Shown here: piece after piece, positions 1 to 8,235 of the stretch
Layout of the letters: every line of letters starts with the position of its first letter
Position numbering within the stretch: position 1 is the stretch's first letter
DNA from: a virus
Direction: 5' to 3' (one strand)
Length of the DNA: 44,984 nucleotides
Virus record (IMG/VR): IMGVR_UViG_3300021963_006641
Span: 1 to 44,984 of that record
Made by a program: the position numbers and the translations under genes
The notes under the pieces: generated by a model
Databases searched by the model: none
Told to the model about the DNA's origin: nothing
What the model saw: the letters and a program-made list of their open reading frames with translations, nothing else

Positions 1-193
1 TAAGGTACCATTTTATTTGTACACGATTCAGGCGTTTAGACCGATAGTTGATAGATTAGATTACGAAAAAAGAATCATAATACCAAATGAAGATTATTGG
101 TTGTACTTTAAAGACGCACCTATTCTAGACATTAGGTCTATTAATTCAGAAAATAAAATTGTATCAATTTATAACGAAATATTTTTTAAATGA
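1..193 (+). CDS. C-terminal end of an unidentified protein (partial)
   Basis: An open frame enters from the left edge (codons in phase with position 2) and stops with TGA at 191-193. It gives about 63 residues ending in NEIFFK. The stop overlaps the start of the next gene in an ATGA arrangement, which suggests translational coupling and a real gene. The visible part is hydrophilic with many Ile, Asp and Tyr residues and has no motif I recognise. Given the downstream glycosyltransferase it could belong to a sugar-modification operon, but that is inference from position only. Confidence 0.6.
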   Translation, partial: KVPFYLYTIQAFRPIVDRLDYEKRIIIPNEDYWLYFKDAPILDIRSINSENKIVSIYNEIFFK

Positions 194-2334
194 AAATCTG
201 TCAAGTAACACCTGGTTTGATACCTATACCACCAAATGGTTGGGGTGCAGTTGAAAAAATTATTTGGGAATATCATTGTAAAAGTAATGATATGGGTCAT
301 GATAGCCATATTAGATATTTAAATGATGTTGACCCAACTTTTGATATTGTTCACATACACGTAGCTAATCTGGCCATTGAAGCGCACGCTAGAGGGATTA
401 AATATATATTCTCACTACATGATCACCATGCTTATGTTTATGGTAAAGATTCTCACGTCTATAAGCAAAATTTAGAGGCTATAGAAAAATCCGAAATGAG
501 TTTTGTCCCAGCTAAGTTTTTAGTACAATACTTCGATAATCACCCAAAGCTACATTATTTTTCTCATGGTGTTAATACAAGTTTTTTTAAACCTAGTGTT
601 TTACCACAAATAGAAATTAATGAACATAAATTATTATGCGTTGCCAATAACGGTTTTGCTAATGATCAGGGTTTTGATAGAAAGGGTTTCTCATATGCTA
701 TACAAGCAGCTAAAATTCTTAATTTACCTATAACGGTTGTAGGGCCTTCAAATAATAAAAATTTCTTTAATCGCTATAAAAATACATACGATAAACTTAA
801 TTTAATTTTTGATGTAAACGAGGAGGAGTTGTTAAAAATATATCAAGAACATACCATATTTTTACACCCTTCAATATTAGAAGCTGGTCACCCTAATTTA
901 ACTTTACTTGAGGCCATGGCTTGTGGTTTACCAGTTATAGCGACTTATGAGGGTGGTAATAAGTTACCAGGTTTGGTAACAATTGAACGTGATGTTAAAC
1001 AAATTGTCCAAAGAATTGTCTTTGTTATCAATAACTATGATAATATAAGAAAAACTATATTAAATACAGCTGAAGCACATTCTTTTGAAAATATAACAAA
1101 AAATCTAATTGGGAAATATAACCAACTTTTAAATAATAAAAAAAATATGAAGAATCAATTAATGGATATTTACGAAAACACTAAAATTTCTTTACGTGGT
1201 AAATTGGAGCCGAAAAATAAGATAAATATTACTTTTATTCAAGGTGCTAAGGTTGAAGTACTGGGTAATAGGCAATCTGAGTATCGGGTTGAATTTATTA
1301 ACGCTGACACTAATAATACTGAACATATTGGTGTAATCAAAAATAATTGCTGGACTAAACCACTAAAAGAATATTTCATTAATTGGTTGGTTAATGTTTA
1401 TGAGGGTGATGAGCTGGTAGCTACACATAAGTTTGATCCCACTGGTAAACACGTTTATATCGCATTAGATTCATCGGCAATTGGTGATACTGTGGCTTGG
1501 TTCCCGTTATTGGAAGAATTTAGAAAAAAATGGAATTGTAAATTAACCGTATCAACATTTAAAAATAGTTGGTTTGAAAATGAATATCCAGAAATTAAAT
1601 TTATTAAACCAGGTGAAATGGTTTATGATTTATATGCGATGTATACAATTGGTTGGTATTATAACAACCAGGAAATCAATTATAATAAATGTCCAATTAA
1701 TTTTAGATTGGCGCCATTGCAAGATACAGCATCCGCTATTTTAGGATTAGATCCAATTGAGGTAAAACCAAAAATTACTGTCCCACCAAGAACCTCTAGT
1801 GTTGGTAGTAAATATGTGGTTATCGCACCACACGCATCAGCGCATGCCAAATATTGGAATAAACCAGGTGGTTGGCAATCGGTTATAAACCATATTAATA
1901 ATTTGGGTTATAAAGTTGTTATGATAACACAAGAAAAATTGGGTGATGCGTGGCATGATTCAAAATTGGGTGGTACATTAACTGGTGTAATTGACAAAAC
2001 AGGTGATTACTACATTGAGGATCGAATGATTGATATTAAAGGTGCCGATTTATTTATTGGTGTTGGTAGCGGTTTATCTTGGTTGTCTTGGGCTCTAGGT
2101 ACTAAAACAATTATGATATCAGGTTTTAGTTATCCATATACTGAGTTTAAAGACTGTATTAGGGTATTTAACGACAATAAAGATATTTGTACTGGTTGTT
2201 TTAATCGACATTGGTTAAATCCTGGTGATTGGGATTGGTGTCCAGATCATAAAGGTACTGAAAGAATGTTTGAATGTACTAATCGAATTGAATTACCACT
2301 GGTTATTTCAGCAGTTGACAGTGTATTGAAATAA
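190..2334 (+). CDS. Two-domain glycosyltransferase: GT4-like N-half fused to TibC/BAHT-type O-heptosyltransferase
   Basis: The 714-residue protein appears to join two GT-B enzymes. Residues 1-310 look like a GT4 glycosyltransferase: a Gly-rich N-terminal loop (PPNGWGAVEK) and a C-terminal donor-site region (SILEAGHPNLTLLEAMACG, from residue 228). Residues about 345-714 match the bacterial autotransporter heptosyltransferase (BAHT/TibC) family: a small beta domain (FIQGAKVEV, then EYRVEFI), then ALDSSAIGDTVAWFPLLEEF, GVGSGLSWLSWALGT, and a four-cysteine cluster C667, C670, C684, C696 like the iron-binding cysteines of TibC. Known members move heptose from ADP-heptose onto Ser residues of autotransporter adhesins. 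Here the acceptor is unknown and could be a phage or host surface protein. The start overlaps the previous stop (ATGA). The family call for the C-half is strong; the exact sugar is inferred. Confidence 0.85.
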   Translation: MKICQVTPGLIPIPPNGWGAVEKIIWEYHCKSNDMGHDSHIRYLNDVDPTFDIVHIHVANLAIEAHARGIKYIFSLHDHHAYVYGKDSHVYKQNLEAIEKSEMSFVPAKFLVQYFDNHPKLHYFSHGVNTSFFKPSVLPQIEINEHKLLCVANNGFANDQGFDRKGFSYAIQAAKILNLPITVVGPSNNKNFFNRYKNTYDKLNLIFDVNEEELLKIYQEHTIFLHPSILEAGHPNLTLLEAMACGLPVIATYEGGNKLPGLVTIERDVKQIVQRIVFVINNYDNIRKTILNTAEAHSFENITKNLIGKYNQLLNNKKNMKNQLMDIYENTKISLRGKLEPKNKINITFIQGAKVEVLGNRQSEYRVEFINADTNNTEHIGVIKNNCWTKPLKEYFINWLVNVYEGDELVATHKFDPTGKHVYIALDSSAIGDTVAWFPLLEEFRKKWNCKLTVSTFKNSWFENEYPEIKFIKPGEMVYDLYAMYTIGWYYNNQEINYNKCPINFRLAPLQDTASAILGLDPIEVKPKITVPPRTSSVGSKYVVIAPHASAHAKYWNKPGGWQSVINHINNLGYKVVMITQEKLGDAWHDSKLGGTLTGVIDKTGDYYIEDRMIDIKGADLFIGVGSGLSWLSWALGTKTIMISGFSYPYTEFKDCIRVFNDNKDICTGCFNRHWLNPGDWDWCPDHKGTERMFECTNRIELPLVISAVDSVLK

Positions 2335-2348
2335 AAAAACGACATAAA

Positions 2349-2380
2349 TTTGGATATTAAAAATCCATTTCTTATCTTTG
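2349..2380 (+). promoter_or_regulatory. Host-type (Bacteroidota) promoter
   Basis: TTTG at 2349-2352 is followed after exactly 20 nt by TATCTTTG at 2373-2380, matching the Bacteroidota -33/-7 consensus (TTTG ... TAnnTTTG). It lies in the gap before the small membrane protein and lysis-type genes. Three further copies in this window have the same 20-nt spacer. Confidence 0.8.
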
Positions 2381-2414
2381 CGCCAGAGAGTCAAATCTCT
2401 GGCGTTCTTTTTGT
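2381..2414 (+). terminator. Perfect 9-bp hairpin with T-rich tail abutting the promoter
   Basis: CGCCAGAGA (2381-2389) pairs perfectly with TCTCTGGCG (2396-2404) around a 6-nt loop, and a T-rich stretch follows. It looks like an intrinsic terminator for the glycosyltransferase gene ending at 2334. However, its first arm begins on the base right after the promoter -7 box, so it could also shape or attenuate the new transcript. The same arrangement recurs at 15480-15504. Confidence 0.7.
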
Positions 2415-2435
2415 ATTAATTAAAAACATAAAAAA

Positions 2436-2774
2436 ATGGAAGTAAAAACAAAATTTAATCAGATTATGGGGCATGTTAATAATGCTCTTAAGAAAATTGG
2501 TGCCGTATCATTGATCGTTATGGCCTTAGGTTCTGGATTTGTTATTGGGTACTATTACAAAGTAGTATTCGGTAAAATTAACGAATCAAATGAATTTAAA
2601 CATGTTAACACTTTAACAGAAACCAGTGTAGCTGTTAATGAGAAAAACCAAATTATTTTAATGAATAAAAATAATGGTACATATAAAATTTATGAGGACT
2701 CAATTGGGGTTGTTATATTTAATATGTACGCAAATAAACTTTTCATAAAAGAAAAGTCACCAACAACAGAATAG
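2436..2774 (+). CDS. Small single-pass membrane protein, function unknown
   Basis: The 112-residue protein has a basic N-terminus (residues 1-20), one hydrophobic segment at about 22-42 (IGAVSLIVMALGSGFVIGYYY), and a hydrophilic C-terminal part of about 70 residues. The charge pattern predicts an N-in, C-out topology. It is the first gene after the host-type promoter and hairpin leader at 2349-2414, and only 1 nt separates its stop from the next gene, a lytic transglycosylase. A role in lysis or cell-envelope interaction (for example spanin-like) is possible from position, but no lipobox or known family signature is visible. Confidence 0.75.
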   Translation: MEVKTKFNQIMGHVNNALKKIGAVSLIVMALGSGFVIGYYYKVVFGKINESNEFKHVNTLTETSVAVNEKNQIILMNKNNGTYKIYEDSIGVVIFNMYANKLFIKEKSPTTE

Positions 2775-2775
2775 T

Positions 2776-3306
2776 ATGAAAATATTTAGTAAATTAATAG
2801 TTTTAGCTATCTGTGTTTTCGGATTCACTTTATTTTTGGGGTGGTACGCTGAAACATCAAGAATAGAGAAAAGTATTGAAAATATGGGTAAAATATCAAA
2901 AGATATGCCCCCATCAATGCAATTATATTATCACATCGTAAAATATTCTAAAGAATATAATGTACCAATTAATATTGCATTTGGTGTGGCTCACCATGAA
3001 AGTGGTTATGATGGGCCTTTTGATTGGAATTATAACCCAAGATTAACATCAATAGCTAATGCTTACGGTGCAATGCAAATACAAGTACCAACAGCTAATT
3101 CATTTTCAGATAATAAAGTAACTAGAATTGATTTATTAAACAACTTAGAGTTGAATGTTGATTTGAGTATGAGAATATTATCATATCTAAAGAAAAAGCA
3201 TGGTGATTGGAAATTGGCTCTTGGCGCATATAATACGGGTAGACCCATTATTAACCAATATGCTTTAAGTATAGCCAATTTTAATACAGAAACACTTTTA
3301 AAATGA
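2776..3306 (+). CDS. Membrane-anchored lytic transglycosylase (SLT fold)
   Basis: The 176-residue protein begins with a hydrophobic segment (residues 5-24), either a membrane anchor or a signal-arrest-release helix. A lysozyme-like SLT domain follows. Catalytic Glu is E75 in AHHESGYD; the GLMQI-type motif is AYGAMQIQ (96-103) and the AYN motif is LGAYNTG (149-155). Such enzymes cleave peptidoglycan between MurNAc and GlcNAc. With a hydrophobic N-terminus and no other endolysin in view, it is a candidate endolysin working at the periplasmic face. A virion-associated role is less likely because of the anchor. The gene is 1 nt downstream of the small membrane protein, and its stop overlaps the next start (ATGA). 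Confidence 0.85.
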   Translation: MKIFSKLIVLAICVFGFTLFLGWYAETSRIEKSIENMGKISKDMPPSMQLYYHIVKYSKEYNVPINIAFGVAHHESGYDGPFDWNYNPRLTSIANAYGAMQIQVPTANSFSDNKVTRIDLLNNLELNVDLSMRILSYLKKKHGDWKLALGAYNTGRPIINQYALSIANFNTETLLK

Positions 3307-4151
3307 TAAATATACAAAGATTAACCAATGTGTTATCAATACCTTCCGTATCTGGTGATGAGGATAGGATGAGAGATTATTTAATTAATCAACTCAATGA
3401 ACGTAATATCAGTAATTATACGGATAAATATGGTAATATTTACGCTGTAAAGGGTAATACGGATCATTTTCCGTGCGTTATTGCTCATATTGACACTGTA
3501 CACCCAATAACAGATTTCACGGTCGTAGAGGATAACTATATGCTTTCTGCGATTAAATCAGATGGCTCGCCTACTGGTATCGGTGGTGATAATAAGGCTG
3601 GTGTCTTTGTTTGTTTGGAACTATTAGATCATTTTGATAACATAAAAGCAGCTTTTTTTGTATCAGAAGAAGTTGGTTGTCTTGGTTCTTATTTATCAGA
3701 TCCAGAATTTTTTGAAAATGTTGGTTACGCCATGCAATTTGACGCTCCGTTTAATAATTGGGTTAGTCATTATTCTGATGGTGTGAAATTATTTTCAACT
3801 GGAAGTGAATTTTTTAAGAAAATCAACCCAATTTTTGAGGAGTGTTTACCTGGTTATGGTCAGAAAAGTCTTGGTAATCATCCATATACAGATGTATCAG
3901 CTTTAAAATCATTGTATGATTTTTCCTGTGTAAATTTTTCAGTTGGTTATTATAATATGCATTCTATTCATGAATATGTTTCAATATTTGATGTTGAGCT
4001 TTGTTTGGATACAGCAAAAAAATTGATTAAGTCCCTGGGAGAAGAATTGTATTTTTTTGTGAGAGCAAATAAAAGAGTTTTAAATGAAACCACAAAAACT
4101 AATCTGGAAAAAAGATTAAACTACTACAAACAAAAAAAGGGACTCAATTGA
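3303..4151 (+). CDS. Compact M20-family (peptidase T-like) metallopeptidase
   Basis: The 282-residue protein carries the zinc-ligand pattern of M20 peptidases: H62 and D64 in AHIDTV, bridging D96 in GGDNKAG, general base E122 and ligand E123 in SEEVGC, D147 in FDAP, and a final His, probably H220, in NMHSIHEYV (compare NFHGKYEFV in peptidase T). The usual lid/dimerisation domain of about 110 residues between D147 and the last His is absent, so this is a minimal catalytic unit. The substrate is probably a small peptide or an amide-linked cell-wall fragment. Its place behind the transglycosylase, with an overlapping ATGA start, would suit a peptidoglycan-related job, but this is inference. The last codons run into the terminator palindrome. 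Confidence 0.8.
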   Translation: MINIQRLTNVLSIPSVSGDEDRMRDYLINQLNERNISNYTDKYGNIYAVKGNTDHFPCVIAHIDTVHPITDFTVVEDNYMLSAIKSDGSPTGIGGDNKAGVFVCLELLDHFDNIKAAFFVSEEVGCLGSYLSDPEFFENVGYAMQFDAPFNNWVSHYSDGVKLFSTGSEFFKKINPIFEECLPGYGQKSLGNHPYTDVSALKSLYDFSCVNFSVGYYNMHSIHEYVSIFDVELCLDTAKKLIKSLGEELYFFVRANKRVLNETTKTNLEKRLNYYKQKKGLN

Positions 4152-4160
4152 GTCCCTTTT
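4135..4160. terminator. Bidirectional terminator, perfect 26-bp palindrome
   Basis: AAAAGGGACTCAA and its exact reverse complement lie back to back, with T-runs on both strands. It sits at the convergence of the rightward peptidase gene, overlapping its last codons and stop, and the leftward MCP gene that ends at 4192. It can serve both operons. Confidence 0.85.
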
Positions 4161-4191
4161 CTATTTTAAGGTTTTATCCTATCAGTGTTGA

Positions 4192-5784
4192 TTATCTGAA
4201 ACCATCGATACCGAAGCTAACGATATTCTTAACTTTGATTACACCGTAGAATTTGTTGTTAACCATTTTCTTAGCGTAACGAGTCATGATACCTTTAACT
4301 GGTGCGAAGGTAAACGGATTGTACATTGTAGGGGTTAATTGCATTGGCACGTATGGTGCGTAAATGTAACCAGTATCCAACAATGAAGTACCTTTGTGTC
4401 CCATCAAGATAGTGTCAGCTGGGAAGTAAGGATCACGGTAAACCTGGTAACGACCAGCTAATGAACCTACTCTTTCAATACCCATGTTGTATTTGTCTTG
4501 ATCAGGGGCAGCGTTTGATACGTGGAAATACTCTAAATCATCGAAGATAGCTGAAACCTCAGCAGAACATACGATAAAGTTAGCACCACCTCTCAAAGTA
4601 GCTTTATGAATTTGTGCAGAAACCTGATTGATCGCAGTGATCAAAGTTTGATTCCATTCTTTTTGAGTATAGAAACCGTTTGCAGCAGTTAAACCACCTG
4701 TGTTTCTTGTACCTGAGTAATCCCAAGTCATTCTCCAAGCAGCACCTCTACGTAAGTCTCTTAAGATCTCACGGTCAATCTCAGCAGCAACTTGCTCAGA
4801 CAATAAAGCTGTTAATTCAGCTTCTGCATCAATGTTATGGAACGCTGATACGTCTTGAGCTAATTCTGGAGACCATTGTGCTCTTAATTTTCTTTCGATA
4901 ACCGAAACAGTTACAGATTTAAGTTCGAAACTAACTTCACCCATAGCATCAGATAATTCCAATGACTCATAAGTTTTGTAAGTTACATCGATGTCACCCA
5001 AAGCAACGGTATCGTTATCTGGAGCAACGACAGCGATATAAGTCACACCGTTTTCATCCATTAATTGTTTTCCGTATTTTTGAGATGGGAAATAGTAGTC
5101 CAAAGTACCACCAGTGTAGCTAACTTCGATTGTGCTTAAGAATTCTTCAGCATTTTCGTAGTTACCAGCGCCAGTTAAAGTAATTTTAACGATTTCAGTA
5201 GCACCAGATGCGATAGTAGTACCAACTTTGTTAGCAAATCCAGAAGCGCTAGTCTTGCTGAAGCTATATAAGTTAGCTGTAGTTACTGTAGCGTTGCTAG
5301 TTGTTGACTCACCTTTAGATTTGTCATACATACCATCTTCACCATAGAAAGCATCGTAAGTGTTTACGTTATTGTTGAAAGCATCCGTCATTCCCATTTG
5401 GTTTCTAGGATCATTACTTTCAGCACCACCAGTTTTACCGAAGGCTGAAGCACCGATCTTAGGTACGAAGTAGAACAATTTACCAATAGGTAAGTTCAAC
5501 GCTTGTACAGAAACGATTTCGTTTGCTAATAATTTAGAGAATACTCTTCTCACGATTGGGAAAACAACGGTTTCGAATGAACCTTCAACGCCCAATGCAG
5601 TTGATTCGTTCAACATATAAGACGCTTGGTTCTCATATAATTGAGCGATGTTTTCTTTACGATGTCCAGATAAACCTTCCAAAAGGCCTAAGCTGTCCCA
5701 TCTGTTAATTACGTCAGTACGTACAGCTTTTAAGTGATTTAAGCTAACGTTACCAACTTTTCCTGATTCTAATAATGCACCCAT
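4192..5784 (-). CDS. 23: Major capsid protein (T4 gp23-like)
   Basis: The 530-residue protein forms the icosahedral head shell. It has the T4 gp23 layout: a helical N-terminal propeptide, then FETVVFPIVRRVFSKLLANEIVSVQ (from residue 70), and a C-terminal HK97-type core. A likely prohead-protease site is LNE (58-60), which fits the T4 rule of Leu/Ile-x-Glu and would leave a mature protein starting STALG. It is last in the head operon, 33 nt after the scaffold gene, and ends near the bidirectional terminator. By eye its DNA is clearly less AT-rich and uses more C-ending codons (GTAACG-, ACCAGT-type patterns on the plus strand) than its neighbours, as expected for the most highly expressed gene. 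Identification is secure. Confidence 0.95.
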   Translation of the reverse strand: MGALLESGKVGNVSLNHLKAVRTDVINRWDSLGLLEGLSGHRKENIAQLYENQASYMLNESTALGVEGSFETVVFPIVRRVFSKLLANEIVSVQALNLPIGKLFYFVPKIGASAFGKTGGAESNDPRNQMGMTDAFNNNVNTYDAFYGEDGMYDKSKGESTTSNATVTTANLYSFSKTSASGFANKVGTTIASGATEIVKITLTGAGNYENAEEFLSTIEVSYTGGTLDYYFPSQKYGKQLMDENGVTYIAVVAPDNDTVALGDIDVTYKTYESLELSDAMGEVSFELKSVTVSVIERKLRAQWSPELAQDVSAFHNIDAEAELTALLSEQVAAEIDREILRDLRRGAAWRMTWDYSGTRNTGGLTAANGFYTQKEWNQTLITAINQVSAQIHKATLRGGANFIVCSAEVSAIFDDLEYFHVSNAAPDQDKYNMGIERVGSLAGRYQVYRDPYFPADTILMGHKGTSLLDTGYIYAPYVPMQLTPTMYNPFTFAPVKGIMTRYAKKMVNNKFYGVIKVKNIVSFGIDGFR

Positions 5785-5817
5785 TTTTAAAATTTTTTAG
5801 TTTTGTTTTTATTTTTA

Positions 5818-7014
5818 TTATTTAATTTTTCCAATTATATCCAACATTCTTGAAACTTGTGGATTTTGGTAAGCTGTGGTTTCATTTAAATTTGACGCAC
5901 CGCTTGTTTTACTACCTTTAAGAACAGTTTCTTCAATTGTCTTCTCAACATTTTTCTTACTTGTGTTAAACAAATTTTCTAAACTGTTGAAAATTTCTCT
6001 TGACTCTGTTAAAGTTTTAGCTGAATCAAATCTTTTAAGGATATCTAATTTTTCATCCTTAGTAGTTGAGTTTTCAGTCATCAATTTAACAGCGTATGTC
6101 AAATTTGAAGTGAATAAAGCAACCTCTTGTAATTGCCCTCTAAGATTTTTAATTGCTGTTTTGTATTCGTTTTCAGCACCCTTAAATTCCTCAACTAATT
6201 GGTTAACTTTTTCAAGTTCATTGGTTTTATTTTTGTTTTCAGCCACTAAAGTTTGTAGTTTTTTTCTTGTAGCTACTAAACTTTCATGTAACTCTTCTTC
6301 CCTATGCTTCATGTGCTCGATATCACGCATGTGTGTATCCTCATCAACATTCTTCTCATGCTTTTCAGCTTTGTTGTGTGTTGCGGACTCATCTTCAACC
6401 TTGGTTTCCTCAATAGGTTTTTCCTCCTCGGTTTCGGTAATTTCGATCTCATAAACAGGTTCCATGGTTTCGTCAAGTTCATCAGACTTTAATGTTTCAT
6501 CATCTGAAACATTATCCTCATCGCCATTTACTGGTGTTTCATCACCAACTGGTTCATCGTTTGTAGCTGGCAACTCTTCAGTTCCACCGACATTTTCAGT
6601 ATCAGCTGGGTTAATGTTAATTTGGACACCACCTTCTGGTGTTTGAACGACTTCGATTTCGTCAGCTGGATCCATAAGGTTAAAGTGTTGTATAACCTCA
6701 TCATTTGGTTTATCAGTTAAATCAATAAGTTCTGGTTCACCAGGTTCTTCGACACCAGCAGTTGGGTCGATACCTAAATCATCAGACATTTCCATTGAGT
6801 CAACATTACCACCTTCTAAATCAGACGGATTTCCATTCCCGTCTACGTCATTTGGCTGATCTTCATCAGCTTCGTTTAAGCCTTTTCTAACGATAGCTTC
6901 CAAGTCTTCTTTTAATGTACTTTTCAAAACGTGATTAGCGTTTTTAGAAATACCTTCTTTAATTTCCTGGATCTCCGCTAGAGTCTCAGCTAAAATGCTT
7001 TTAGTATTACTCAT
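5818..7014 (-). CDS. Prohead core scaffolding protein (gp22-like by position)
   Basis: The 398-residue protein has a short helical N-terminus, a long acidic low-complexity region rich in Asp, Glu, Asn, Pro and Thr (residues about 45-215), and then coiled-coil segments (about 225-300 and 310-360). It lies directly upstream of the MCP gene and downstream of the prohead protease, the position of T4 gene 22, the internal core that is cut up by the protease during maturation. Several possible Leu/Ile-x-Glu cleavage sites occur. Primary sequence similarity to gp22 is not obvious to me; the call rests on order, acidity and coiled coils. Confidence 0.75.
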   Translation of the reverse strand: MSNTKSILAETLAEIQEIKEGISKNANHVLKSTLKEDLEAIVRKGLNEADEDQPNDVDGNGNPSDLEGGNVDSMEMSDDLGIDPTAGVEEPGEPELIDLTDKPNDEVIQHFNLMDPADEIEVVQTPEGGVQININPADTENVGGTEELPATNDEPVGDETPVNGDEDNVSDDETLKSDELDETMEPVYEIEITETEEEKPIEETKVEDESATHNKAEKHEKNVDEDTHMRDIEHMKHREEELHESLVATRKKLQTLVAENKNKTNELEKVNQLVEEFKGAENEYKTAIKNLRGQLQEVALFTSNLTYAVKLMTENSTTKDEKLDILKRFDSAKTLTESREIFNSLENLFNTSKKNVEKTIEETVLKGSKTSGASNLNETTAYQNPQVSRMLDIIGKIK

Positions 7015-7109
7015 TTTTTAATTTTTGACAAAAAATTATTTTTTAGCCTATATTGCTAACAATAAATATCTATGATTTTAAGAAAGTTCAAAATATTTAG
7101 TAAAAACAT

Positions 7110-7138
7110 AAAAAAAAGCCCCCAAAAATGGAGGCTTT
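7110..7138 (-). terminator. Rho-independent terminator
   Basis: On the minus strand AAAGCCTCC pairs with GGGGGCTTT (one G-U pair) around a 6-nt loop, followed by eight Ts. It lies 28 nt after the stop of the 80-residue gene at 7167 and would separate it from the scaffold/MCP operon. Confidence 0.85.
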
Positions 7139-7166
7139 CGTTAATTTTTTTTTAAAAAAGTTTTAA

Positions 7167-7409
7167 TTAAGCGTTTAGCTCAGTGTTTTCTGGCTTAATA
7201 ACTCTAACGATTTTAGATTCTGTTGCCGTCAAAATTCTATAATCAGACATTGCACCATCTAAATCTTTAGCTACTTGTGTCTCAGCGTCTGTAATAGAAA
7301 CAGCTTTAACCAAATAATTTTCTTTTACTTTTTTAATTTTACCAGTTTGTTCATCTTCAACAACAAACTGAACTGTAACAGTGTACCAGTAGAAATTTTT
7401 TGAATCCAT
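7167..7409 (-). CDS. Conserved small protein of the head cluster, function unknown
   Basis: The 80-residue protein reads like a small alpha/beta domain: a Tyr-rich N-terminus (FYWYTVTVQFVVEDEQTG), a Lys-rich turn, then YLVKAVSITDAETQVAKDL. This resembles small phage DUF-type proteins with a beta-beta-alpha pattern. It has its own host-type promoter (7433-7464) and its own terminator (7110-7138), so it forms a single-gene unit between the prohead protease and the scaffold gene. That suggests expression at a time or level different from the head genes. Function is not known. Confidence 0.75.
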   Translation of the reverse strand: MDSKNFYWYTVTVQFVVEDEQTGKIKKVKENYLVKAVSITDAETQVAKDLDGAMSDYRILTATESKIVRVIKPENTELNA

Positions 7410-7432
7410 ATATAATTGTTTTTACTTATACA

Positions 7433-7464
7433 CAAAAGTAATAAAAAAAAATAAAAAGTCCAAA
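7433..7464 (-). promoter_or_regulatory. Host-type (Bacteroidota) promoter for the 80-residue gene
   Basis: Minus strand: TTTG (7464-7461), exactly 20 nt, then TACTTTTG (7440-7433). The -33 box abuts the stop codon of the prohead protease gene at 7465. The leader to the ATG at 7409 is short and has no strong hairpin, unlike the other three promoters of this type here. Confidence 0.75.
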
Positions 7465-8187
7465 TTATTTACCCAAAAAAGAACTTAATTTAGCTAAAAA
7501 CTCATCTTGTTTACCCTTTTGAGTATCAATTTGTATCTGTGGCTCATTGTCTGGAGCCAATTTTTCATCGTATTTAGAAAAATCTTCTGGGTTTTTATAT
7601 AAATAAGATCCTGGAGTTGATGGTGATGATACAATATCCCAACAAATTAATTCGAAATCGCTTTGAACTACGTTCTTACCATTTATTTTTTTAAGACTGC
7701 CGACACCTCTAGATGATATACCCAATGTTTGGCCGTATGACAAGTACATGGCAACTAAATCACCATGACATGAAATAATACCGCTTTTTCTATAACCTTC
7801 AGAAACTAATATCTCCAATTTACCAATTAACGCATTACCTTCCCAGAACATATCTAATATTCTGTGTGGTGAACCACCCTTTAATGAAATAACTGATTCT
7901 TGTGGGTGATCTAATTCATGGAAACTAGCGTTTCTATTAATAACATCACGATATCTCTCAACTTCACGTTTTAAGATATCTTCTGGATATATTCTACCAT
8001 TTCTATTTTCAACACCATATTTTTGTAGTGTTGCGTAATATATTATTGGTTTAGTTAGATCCAATGAACCGTTTATTGTTGATTCATTTAATCTAGTATT
8101 AATCTCTTTGGTTATTGATCCAGCGTCTTTATCTATGATAATACCAAAACCTTCTTCATTTTCTTTTAAAATTCTAATAGATGACAT
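7465..8187 (-). CDS. 21: Prohead core protease (T4 gp21-like)
   Basis: The 240-residue serine protease of the herpesvirus-assemblin/T4 gp21 fold digests the scaffold and trims the capsid protein before packaging. Visible marks are NGRIYPEDIL (63-72), the catalytic His region HELDHP (H90 and H94, the latter being the usual DHP histidine), and the nucleophile region LGISSRGVGS (S158/S159). The C-terminal 45 residues are Gln, Lys and Asp rich and probably flexible. The gene lies upstream of the scaffold and MCP genes as in T4. A TATTTATA box is 16 nt upstream of its ATG. Confidence 0.92.
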   Translation of the reverse strand: MSSIRILKENEEGFGIIIDKDAGSITKEINTRLNESTINGSLDLTKPIIYYATLQKYGVENRNGRIYPEDILKREVERYRDVINRNASFHELDHPQESVISLKGGSPHRILDMFWEGNALIGKLEILVSEGYRKSGIISCHGDLVAMYLSYGQTLGISSRGVGSLKKINGKNVVQSDFELICWDIVSSPSTPGSYLYKNPEDFSKYDEKLAPDNEPQIQIDTQKGKQDEFLAKLSSFLGK

Positions 8188-8203
8188 CTTAAATTACGTT
8201 TTA

Positions 8204-8211
8204 TATAAATA
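8204..8211 (-). promoter_or_regulatory. TATTTATA box, candidate late promoter
   Basis: The minus strand reads TATTTATA followed by TAAAAC, 16 nt before the ATG of the prohead protease. It is one of five exact copies at 14-16 nt from a start codon. Confidence 0.55.
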
Positions 8212-8235
8212 TACCAATAGAAGGTAAAATTATCA

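Noticed and set aside
5876-6454. Rightward 192-residue Ser/Phe-rich frame
   Set aside because: Antisense to the acidic coiled-coil scaffold gene; composition is what the complement of Glu/Lys codons gives.
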